Below, in pieces: positions 48,001-57,319 of a stretch of DNA of 64,000 nt. This DNA comes from Pterobdella sp. o SKG-2022 (lineage: Eukaryota > Annelida > Clitellata > Hirudinida > Piscicolidae). Every line of letters starts with the position of its first letter. The stretch's first letter is position 1. The notes beneath the pieces were generated by a model. The model made no database searches, was not told where the DNA came from, and saw only the letters and a program-made list of their open reading frames with translations. The position numbers and the translations under genes were made by a program. Where the stretch lies: contig OZ038322.1 of assembly GCA_964035795.1 (NCBI GenBank), positions 4,034,427 to 4,098,426 of the forward strand, in the 5' to 3' direction.

Positions 48001-49389
48001 ACTCATTCAACACTTTGTTGGACCACTCAAAACGCAGGACTCTTCAGCGTTATACCGCAAACATTATCCCTATCTGGCTGGGTTCACGCTTTTATGCTCT
48101 AAGGCATGACTACCCAAGTCTCCATCAGATTACTTGCACGTTTGTCTTCAATGCCATTCATACTGTTGTCGATTTAAAAGTGAAAATTATAATTTTTTTC
48201 ATTATTAAAAAGTTCACAAAAATTAAAAATTTTCTATTATTGAAAACAAAACTTTTAGTTTATGGAAAAATCAAACACAAACTATTTATATTCATAACTA
48301 TATATATTCATAACTAAATATGAGTTTAGTGATGGGTAAATAACTACCTAATGAGTGTAAAGTAAAAATAAGTTTTAGTATATTTTAAAGTAGCTTTCAT
48401 TAGTATTAAGCAAAGTACCTCAAACAATATTTACTTTATAATATAATTTTTTAACCAAAAAAATCTATATTTATCTTCAAAATCATCACTGGTTTTTATA
48501 TTGATAAAATGCTCCTTACAAACGGAACATTATCAATTACGTGATACGGTTACTTTTGTTACAAGACTAATTATAGTTTTTAGTGAAAGTAGTTATCACT
48601 GGAAAATCTTAACTTTGCTTTCTGCAAAAACTGGGGTTGAAAAAAACCTGCTGCCAACATCAATGCTCAAAAGTAGCCTTCTTATTTACTAGAGAAAATT
48701 GAAACATCAAAGATCTCAATCCAACCAGCTGAAACACCAGAATTGAAAAATGTAACCTTATAATACAGAATAATATTTTTTCATGAGTTTCAAAAGTAAA
48801 ATTGATGTAAAGTTTTTTCAACAATTTCTTCACAAAAGTTATAACTCTAAAGCATTGATTAAAGTCACTCAAGTACTTGCATCATCTGTATCACATAGAA
48901 AACGAAAAGTGAATTTTGTATCTCCAACACCGGCAAGCTCAAATGATTTGAACAAACTTAATTTATTAATTAAAATATATTTTGATTCATTCATGCAAAA
49001 TAATGATCAGCTATAACTATGAAAATTATGTAAAGTTCATATATAATATTTAGATTGAGTTTGTTTCTTATTGAATCTGTTCTCTTCCAATTGATTCTTC
49101 AGTTCAAACTCTGTTTCTTTGGTCTTTGATTAAAAACATATACTAGATTACTCAAAGCTGTTTTCGATTCCAACCGGATATCAATTGAACAGATTGTTAA
49201 AATTTTTGACATGAAGATTTTAGAATCATCCACCAAGTCACTAGAGCAACATTTGTAAGTCAACATCAACATTATTATTATGTTTAACCCATTTGCATGA
49301 GTTTTCAAGTAAACTGATGTTTTTCCTGCACATGGTTGTCAACAATTCAAGGCAGCAATATTATATCATGAAGTTGGAGAGTATATTTG

Positions 49390-49760
49390 AAAGCTGAAAT
49401 ATTTCAATAAAGAAGTTCCAAGCGGCAAAAGCATTTGTGTCTCTGTTTTAAGTTGGACCAATCATAGGCTTCGTTAGTTGAAAAATGTTAGTTTTTTTTT
49501 TCATAAAACTTTTTTAATGTACCAGAATGTTCTCAAAATTTTCTTAAATATAGTGTTCTTTGAAGTGAAACAGATATTTTTTTTTTCAAAAAACAAAAAA
49601 AAAGTTTTATTCAAATATGAATGCAAAAAAATGATTATTTCAGTACTTTCATAATTATTTTGAAGTCCTATGATTGGTTCATCAACTATAGGCTCGCGTC
49701 TAAAGCTAATCGATGTTTTTAATGTAAGCGCGAAGTGCTTGTATATTTTAAAGTGGATAG
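49390..49760 (+). repeat. Interspersed MITE-like repeat, copy B
   Basis: Second copy of the element at 43680-44000, same orientation, with the inverted pair ACCAATCATAGG (about 49457) and CCTATGATTGGT (about 49667) and the end motif GCGCGAAGTGCTTG. The two copies differ by many substitutions and by the A/T-rich middle. Confidence 0.75.
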
Positions 49761-50145
49761 AGAAAATAAAAAAAAAAAATTCATTTTTTGAAAAATTATT
49801 CATAAAAACAAAAAAAATGATTAAAATTCCCAAAAAAACAATTCAAGGATTTTGATACAAATACGAGTAAAATATGGAACAGCAAATTTTCCATCAGTTT
49901 TTCAAGATTAAAACCGAAACATGATAACCTTTTAGAAAAGTTTTTAACCAAAAATCATTATGATCACAAGTTGCCGAAGTAATTTTACAATGTGTATAAG
50001 AAATTGACAATTGATTTTTATTTTTCAACATTAGTTGTTTTGAACCTTTGGCAATTATGAAAAAAGTTATTATTCAAAATAAACTTTGGTTCATCATAAA
50101 TGACAAAGAGTAAGGAGATGTGTGACATTTGAGATCCATATTTAG

Positions 50146-50303
50146 ATGAACCTCAACAACCAAACCTACCAGATCCCTTGCTTGGCTTCTTGCCACTCAC
50201 GCCACCGCCCAGACCAGTAGAAAGAAGAGGTCCATGGTGGGAAGGTTACGGAAAAATACAACCAAGGAAGAACCCAGATGATTTTTGGGACTGGGAGTTA
50301 TGA
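50146..50303 (+). CDS. Orphan terminal exon, unrecognised
   Basis: Starts at a plausible acceptor (TTTAG) and stays open for 52 codons to TGA. It has an unusual composition for this AT-rich region: Pro-rich (LPLTPPPRPVERRGPWW) and ending DDFWDWEL. The composition suggests a real last exon of a plus-strand gene. No upstream exon was found and no family is recognised. Confidence 0.35.
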
Positions 50304-50739
50304 TAAACTTCAACTAAACATTTAACAAGTGAATACTATTTAAACAATTTTTATATAGTTTCACAAAAACAAAGAAAAATTTAACTCCCATGCTTTGCAG
50401 AAATACACCTCTACGCGATGTCGAAAAACATTCCACCAGTAATTTGTATTATAGTTGTTGTATAGTTATATTATGTTATTATTTTTTTTGCTTTTGACAA
50501 TCGATTTGGTTTCTATCTCCATTTAGTCGAGTACCAGATGAACTTGTGAATGTCTCGGTGGAACAACTTCAGCAGATTAACCTTTTTTTTATTCTTTAAA
50601 ATTTTAATTGATTACTGTTAAATGAAAAGATCTTTCACAAACATCATGGTCTGGTAAGTCAGAGATCAATTTAAATTCGTTCTTCTTCACGTTTTGAAGC
50701 ATAGGCTTTCGATTGAATGAAACTTTACTCCACTGTCAG

Positions 50740-51080
50740 ATGAGATTATGAAGTTTTTTGTAGATTTTTCTAATTTTTTGAAAAAAAAATTGGCATACAC
50801 GAGTTATGAAGAGAATAGAAGAGACAAAAGCTTTGTGGCAAAAATTACGAGACCAGGAAAAGAGAGCAAAAACAGACAGAGAAGCAGATGCCAAAAATCG
50901 AAAAAGTTGGCTAAACTGCTTTTGAGTAAGGTCAAGTTTGAGAAGGAGGAAAGGAAGTTTTCAAAATGGGTACATCGAGAAGTGGAAAAGTTTGATCGCA
51001 AGACCAAAGAAGCACATCAAGAGCTACAAAAAGCTCATTCCACATTCATCGTCATTTGTTTGTAGGGCGAGAGCAGCACG
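50740..51080 (+). CDS. Possible coiled-coil exon(s), reading frame unresolved
   Basis: Two overlapping frames look coding. One from an ATG at 50806 reads MKRIEETKALWQKLRDQEKR and on to a stop near 50930. The other runs 50748-51065 and contains KFEKEERKFSKWVHREVEKF. Both are strongly charged and helical. A broken or alternatively read coiled-coil gene would fit, as would chance in purine-rich sequence. Not recognised. Confidence 0.3.
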
Positions 51081-51183
51081 TCCAAAACATTGTTGCTTGC
51101 TTGACTCGTTTTCCTTCATTTCGTCACAGGTTTGTGCAGCTCTAAAGATTGCTTAAGTTACAGACTAATCTGGTTTGGCTTAT

Positions 51184-51432
51184 TTAGAAACTTGCTCTAT
51201 GTTTGGTGCAAGTGGATTGTTGGTATTGACTGGTAGCATTGTTGATATTAGTTGTCATTGGCTTTTTGTCGTCTGAACACCTCTGTTCTTGGAAAATTTC
51301 TGCATTTTTGATAAATTGGTGTCTGCATCGTATACACTGCAATGCTATTGACACGGATTTCCGATCGCAATATTTGCAGGGCTGAGCTGAGCCAAGACTA
51401 ATTTCCGCGTTTCTTGCACAGATGAGTTTCAT
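51184..51432 (-). CDS. FAM76-like zinc-finger fragment
   Basis: A minus-strand frame includes LGSAQPCKYC, ten residues, then CIRC. This is the exact C-x2-C-x10-C-x2-C spacing and context of the FAM76 zinc module (human: GTPKPCQYC...CQRC). An acceptor at 51413 (GTGCAAG) would start the exon at 51412, and a donor at 51280 (AGGTGTTC) would end it. Just upstream, NETHLCKK, which resembles the preceding FAM76 segment, lies in another frame, so either a splice or a frameshift separates them. The rest of FAM76 was not found, so this may be a fragment. Confidence 0.45.
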   Translation of the reverse strand: MKLICARNAEISLGSAQPCKYCDRKSVSIALQCIRCRHQFIKNAEIFQEQRCSDDKKPMTTNINNATSQYQQSTCTKHRASF

Positions 51433-52064
51433 TAGAAAGCCTTTGTAAGATGGCCGTAGAACCTAGACTTGGTAAAAAACCGGTAGTATCTTGTTGTATC
51501 CAAGAACTCTTCGTTGGGCCCGGCACCACGTAGAGGTGTTATTTGAAGTCAGGCTTGTGTTGGGGTTGTGATGAACGTTGGACGTTTTTTTCCGAATCCA
51601 GCTCACTAATCTGCATAAAAGAAATAAAAATATTTGCAAAAATGTATGGATAAAACTTCAGACTAGTGTAAACTATAAACTAGTAATCAAGCGCTTTGGA
51701 GGTGAGTTCTTAAGCGCTTGGAGCCTGCAACAGTAAGTTTCAAACAAACTCAATTTTTCTGCAATCTTTGTAGCTTTCCCATAATCTAAAAATGTACTAT
51801 TAAAAACCTGTGCAGAATCTTTGTGATAACTCCACAGATTTCAAACTGCGAAAATCAACTTCAACCAAGAATGACAGCGTGAGCAACAAACAACGTTATG
51901 ACGTAAATTTCATATGATATAATAAGATGAATAAAATGAAAGTTTATATAACTTAAAAATGAACCTGATGACGAAATTACACGCTTTCAAAAAACTTCGT
52001 CTAAAATAAAAACTTTTACAATGTTTCAAGTTGGAATATTATTTTTTTATTATTGCATTTGTAA

Positions 52065-52400
52065 GACGCACAGTTTGCAAACTAGGTTTGTTGTAAAAGC
52101 ACTCGCGTAGTCAAAAGAACTAGGGCAGAAAGATGCGCTAGATAGAAACGTTTTCAAACGCTTGCCAAATTGTTTGAAAAGAAATCTAAAACGTAGGTTG
52201 AGTGGAAGAAAATTTCATAAACGAGAAAAGCGACTAAAGAGTGTTAGAGGAGACAGGCTGATGTAGTCCTAAACTGGAATTCGAAGATCTGGTAGACTCA
52301 TGAGTTTGTCTGATAGAAAGAAACTAATATAAAAAAGCCAGCTGAGTGAAATATTGAAGAATAGTGTAAATCATGAGAAACTGGAATTTTCATTCGATTA
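52065..52400 (-). mobile_element. Decayed 3' fragment of CR1/L2-like LINE
   Basis: On the minus strand this matches the 3' end of the LINE at 21.75-22.03 kb, including CAGTTTGCAAACTAGGTTTG, the stop region and the ORF2 C-terminal codons. Many substitutions and no open frame. It lacks the structured insert found in the copy at 15.05 kb. Confidence 0.75.
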
Positions 52401-53576
52401 TAAGTTGTTTGCACGTATTTGAAAACTTTGAAGGAGAAAACAACTTAAAACGACTATATTCATACGTCAAAGTCAATGGATAAATGAATATTAATAAATT
52501 ATATTTTAAAAAAATTTCGAATAAAAAGCAGAAATTTTGTGCATAAAACTGCTTATATAATAAAAACGGTTATTATAAATTATTAACATTCTATTTTTTT
52601 TTTACCAGTATTGTTATTTAAAATACAAAATACAAGTTATAAAATACTAAAAACAAACTTGAATGTCAAAACAAGTTAATTAATATTTTACATCCATGAA
52701 GTTCTTTTTATTCAATCAATCCAACAAAAATGTGACAAGAAATAAAAAAGATGTGAAGTAATATAGAGTTGATGAAAATTTCACATATTCAGTAATTCGA
52801 TAATGTACACTTGTTCAGAATATGATTCTGTAAACTATTAGAAAAAGCAAGCAAGACATCAAGTTTGAAATTTGAAATATTACTCGAAAAATAAATGATT
52901 AATTCAAATATTTATTTAAATATTATAGAAAGTTTATCATTAAAATAATTTTCTTGAATATACTGTAATTTTAAAAAAATAAACTTTTAAATATTCTTAT
53001 GCGCTACAGTTTAAGGTGTAAATTTCAAGGCGCATGCGAATTACGGTTCTTCTCCCAACACATCTATCGTTCTGACTCACGAATCACAAGATAATGAGCA
53101 CTCAAATGAGAATCAGGGCTTTTCTCTTGAATATTATTCGCACAATTAAAATTATTCGTCTTACAACTTTGAAAATTTCAAGAAATTCATTTATGCCTAA
53201 TTTCAAAACTCAAGCTCAATTGTCATTTTTTAGCAGTGGCTACTTGCACGATTGCTATGAAATTCAGTGGGCCGATTTCCAATGAAACTTTGTTAAACTA
53301 CATAATATACTATCTTCAATCAATTAAAACCTATCAGTTATCAAAAATTAAGAACATGTGAAACAAAATGCCAACTATCATGTCAACACATTCAATTCTT
53401 TTGAACATTTGTGCATAATTAGTTATGGCACCTTTCTTAATTGCTTACATCAGTACTCTATTTTTTGTTCCAATCATTTTCAATCAATCAAATTCTTTTT
53501 AGATCCCGTTTTCTTTTACCAATGGTTGGGCTTTTTGAAAGTTCCATCTCGAAGTCGACCTTTACATTCAGAGCGA
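52401..53576. other. AT-rich stretch before LINE, one short frame
   Basis: Mostly featureless. A 63-codon frame at 53094-53285 begins MSTQMRIRAF, which matches the MRIRAF near the CUL3 N-terminus, but no donor follows it and the rest shows no CUL3 resemblance. Confidence 0.35.
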
Positions 53577-55829
53577 TCAAATGGATCCATCCGCATAAAC
53601 CATGTCTAGCTTTTTTTTATTATTCAAATTGAGCTCGTTCAAAGTCTCTTTGCAAGTATCTAAATCCAACTTTCGCACCTGAGAGATCCAACCCACGCTA
53701 CGCTCTACATGTCCAAACCACCTCATTTTGCTTGTACGAAGAACTACCTCAACATCCCGAATGCCAAGTTTTGAAAAGAGTGTGTGAGAGCAAACGTTAT
53801 CATTTGTTTTGATGTTGCACATCCAGTGAATCATGGCAAGGTCGTTTCGTCTAAGGCGGTTCAATGTGGAAACTGTTACAGGCCATGTTTCAGCAGCATG
53901 TAACTTAGATCTTTTGACACAGATTAAAAAGCCACTGCTTCTGGTCAATAATGATAAATGACGATTAGCAAGGAGTGGAAGAAGTTGGCGAAATTTAGCC
54001 CAGGCACACTTACAACGTGTTGTTGAAGCAAGCTCACATCCACCACCTGCAGATAACATATTCCCAACTTCCAGTTTTTCATCACCAATCATCACTTCCT
54101 TTATTAATTTCTCATCAACAGGCCATGCTGTACCAAGGCAAAGAGCGCATCAAAAGTTAAGATCAGAATTTAGAGAGCCTTTCATGCCGATGCATTTCTT
54201 GTCTACCCATTGTCTGCAGCCTTTACACTGAATAGCATTTCTACCCACACCCACTTGGCATACTCCACAAGGATACTTTCTAGCTTTTTTCAACACATAA
54301 AGGTTCGAACCAGAAACCATTAGCTTTGTCTTACTCATATTCATCTTTAACCCCTTTTTCTCCATCTCCGATCTCCATGTTCTCAACTTCGCTAATAGTT
54401 CATCCATGGACTGAGCACTTACCATTAAGTCGTCAGCATACAAAAGCTCCCAAGGGCAACCTCTACGAAACTTCCTAGATAAAGCTTTCAACACAATAAC
54501 AAAAGTAATGGACTAAGAACAGAACCTAGATATACACCTACCCAAACATCAAACGAGTTGCTATACTCATCACCAACTCTCACTTCCTTGTACATGGATT
54601 GTAAAATTCTCAAAAGCCATTCATCAATTTTCAATTTTCGCATACTCCACTAAATCACTTTTCCTGGCAATCTGTCAAAGGCTTTCTCCACATCAATGAA
54701 CTAACTAGAGGGACTTAAAAGCAACCAGATGCTTTTCCTGTAACTGACGGAGGATAAATATGGCATCAATTGTACCTCGACCTTGCATAAAACCACATTG
54801 CGTATCATTAATCACCACCCTCTGTCTGATAAAACCTTCCACTACGCGCTCCAAAACCTTCATAACCTGATCAATTAACTTCAAACCCCTATAGTTAGAC
54901 CTGCTTAAAGCATCTTCTTTACCTTTATATACACTGACTATGTGACTTTCCTGCCACTTAGACGGTATAAGGTTTTCAAAGATGATGTCTTCAATGAAAT
55001 CTCGAATCATACTAGCACCACTTGGACCCGCGGCCTTGAGCATCTCAGCAACAATACCTGAAGGACCCGCTGCTTTTCCAAGGCTCATCTTATTAATGGC
55101 CTTTCTGACCATTGCTGTAGTGATAGGTTCGCTGGGACTTTCCACGGGATAGACTTCAGGCAAACCACCTGGATTCCATGAAAACTCCACATTGAGAAAG
55201 TGCATATAATGCTCTCTCCATGCTTCTTTTTTGGGATCAACATCTAAGGAATTTGGCCATTATTATTTCTCACCGGTTTATCCCCAATGGTTCTCTCACC
55301 GCATTTGCGTAGCCAGTCGATATATCAACAGATCTGGGATTGATTTGTTTGAACGCAATCTTCTCAGCATCACTTTTGGCTATGTGCACAGCAAGGTTGG
55401 ATGCACGTTTAGCAGCCTGATAAGCATCTCTGTCTTTTCCTGCTTTCCATACTTTGAAACATTTGCGTTTGTGGGACACAGTATACTGCACCTTGTTATT
55501 TCACCACCAATCTGCCTCTTCCAGGTATGTTTTGCAGAGACTCCACAAACCTGTTTTGAAACATTAATCAAATTTTTTCTCAGGTACTTCCAACTTTCAT
55601 CCAAAGTTTTGCCAGTTTCATTTAATGCATTGAAAAAATTAGAAAATTCAACTTGATTTCCAAAGTCTTTTAGTTTCCAGACTTTTGTACGAGGAACAAA
55701 CCTTCTTTTGGGATGAAAAGTAGTGCAAGCCTTGAAGTCACCGACCACTAGTCTATGCTGTGTTGCACACTTCTCCCCATCAATGACTTTCACATTGGAG
55801 ACCATTTTTCTAAAACTTGTCTTATACAA
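53577..55829 (-). mobile_element. Decayed, 5'-truncated RTE/jockey-like LINE
   Basis: Minus-strand remains of a reverse-transcriptase ORF broken into at least five frames. Visible pieces in order: a post-endonuclease linker (RRFVPRTKVWKLKD; 55.7 kb), KRKCFKVWKAGK (55.45 kb), RT blocks SLGKAAGPSGIVAEMLKAAG, YKGKEDALSRSNYRGLKL and GFMQGRGTIDAIFILRQLQE (54.7-55.2 kb), FIDVEKAFDRLPGK (54.65 kb), catalytic LLYADDLMV (54.44 kb), a Cys/His module (54.2-54.3 kb) and the C-terminal domain (KMRWFGHVERS, about 53.7 kb). The endonuclease is missing, so the copy is 5' truncated at about 55.83 kb, close to a CUL3 exon. Confidence 0.85.
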
Positions 55830-55877
55830 TATCTATGAAATGTCGGATAACAATGATGAACAAATAATAAAAAAAAG

Positions 55878-56156
55878 GTGTCACGTGGGCATGGAGAGAT
55901 GTTGTACACAAGGGTAAGGGATGTAATCACTGACCATCTTGTCAATAAGTTGCCTGTGTGTGTGTGTTTCATTTCAATTTTGTGGTTGGTGTCAGCTGCT
56001 ATTCACCCACCACACCACAGGTATGACAGGAAGTATTGGACTCATTGCATAACAACTTTTTGCAAGTGTTGAACCTGGCCTGAAAAGACCATCAGACTTC
56101 CATGGTGTTGATTAGGGACATTCTTATGTACATGGTTGGTGTTTTGAGTGTGCCGT

Positions 56157-56229
<73 letters not shown>

Positions 56230-56622
56230 TGTATGTTTACGTGCGTGCGTGTGTGCGTGACTTGTGTATGTGGCTGTGGGTGTAGGTCTATGAGTTTTTT
56301 TTGGTGTGTGTGTCATTGTAGGCCATTAATCTTGAGAACTCACGTATTTATATTCACATAAGTTTACTCATATATACACACACACTCAAACATGAATACA
56401 CACAAACGCATAGACTGATACAAACACACAAAAACAGTCATATATATTCACACACGCACAGGACCGTGTGTACGTGCCACAGAACAACTTGTACAACATC
56501 TACAACCTGGGCTTGAAGATCTTCAAGGACCAGATCGTCATACACCCACCCATCCACCATAACCTTAAAAAGACCCTCTTGTCCATGCAGGCTGAAAAGC
56601 TTAATGGAAAGGTTGTCGATAG
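55878..56622 (+). pseudogene. CUL3: Cullin-3 N-terminal exons with an in-frame TGA
   Basis: Cullin-3 is the scaffold of BTB-adaptor ubiquitin ligases. Three exons were read in phase: 55878-55955, 56030-56134 and 56462-56622. They match human CUL3 from the HGEKLYT region (here HGEMLYTRVRDVITDHLVNK) through SLHNNFLQVLN, KDHQTSMVLIRDILMYM and DRVYVPQNNLYNIYNLGLKI to the split Arg codon of VVDR. In exon 2 the conserved Trp of AWNDHQT is TGA (56081-56083), a nonsense change by one base. All splice sites and flanking codons are otherwise sound. The start exons (MDEKYVNSIW region) and all later exons were not found in the window, which instead has LINEs on both sides. Either a truncated pseudogene, an intact gene with very long introns and a sequencing error, or a recent null allele. 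Confidence 0.75.
56164..56260. repeat. (GT)n microsatellite inside CUL3 intron
   Basis: Pure GT run of about 62 bases (56164-56225), then imperfect GT/GC repeats. It lies between CUL3 exons 2 and 3 of the fragment. Confidence 0.95.
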
Positions 56623-56639
56623 GTGGGTGGGTTGGGGGT

Positions 56640-56924
56640 TGTTTGTAGGTTGGGGTGTGTGTGAGTATATATATGAGTGAATTCACGATATCGTAATAGA
56701 TTACGATTTCTTTTACTTCAGTTTTCTCGCTATATTAAAAATGATTTGCAGATAGAAAATGAATTGTTTGTAAATCAAAAAATTCATTCAGCTACATTTT
56801 TATTTTGTTCTTTGAGTCATGAAACATCTGCTAATTGGTGGAAGCAAGAATATACTCTATCGCGCACTTTCATTGCTCTGAAAATTTTTCCATAAATAGT
56901 TTTGAGCATAACGTTTTAATCTGG
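56640..56924. other. AT-rich stretch after CUL3 fragment
   Basis: The next CUL3 exon would be expected downstream of 56622, but nothing matching was seen here. Confidence 0.45.
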
Positions 56925-57240
56925 ATAACAGTAGACTCTGATAGCAGGTATCGAAAAACCGATATTCTGGTATCGTTATCATTTGGCATGGCGGATGATC
57001 TTTCTGTTTGTTGACAACGGCAAGGCATAGTGCCCAAGTGTGGGAACGGCGGATCTTGAATGTGATAATTTCAAGTTGGACGTTAGCTCGGACTGGCAGT
57101 CTATAAAAACTTGTCCCAAACAAAATGGTTTTTTTTATACATCACTATTTTAATATTAATAATTTAGGCTGACTGCTGTCAACCCAGTTACTGGGACATG
57201 TAAGCAGTATAGTCTAATTAGAATAATAATAATAATAATA
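56925..57240 (+). repeat. Interspersed repeat copy with (AAT)n end
   Basis: Reverse-complement match to 15410-15715 in the PPP4C intron. It begins near TAATCTGGATAACAGTA and ends AGTATAGTCTAATTAGA, followed by an AAT trinucleotide run (57222-57240). There is no ORF. A 3' simple-repeat tail would fit a retroposed non-autonomous element; a DNA-transposon origin is also possible. Confidence 0.7.
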
Positions 57241-57319
57241 ACACACAAAAGCAATGGCCTTGAGTGGGCAAAAAATGCTAAAAATTTCTGGGTTTTTAAT
57301 TTTTCTTCTCGTTTTTTTA

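Larger units (their letters stand above)
46006..50145. other. Gene-poor AT-rich region
   Basis: No recognisable gene. An unassigned 138-codon frame runs at 46858-47274 (minus strand). A higher-GC open stretch at 48015-48180 (plus) looks faintly exonic (IIPIWLGSRFYALRHDYP) but resembles nothing I know. The region also holds a degenerate minisatellite (47640-48000) and a repeat copy (49390-49760), listed separately. Confidence 0.4.

Noticed and set aside
56092..56361. Cys/Val and Thr/His repeat frames over the GT tract
   Set aside because: Trivial translation of a dinucleotide repeat.
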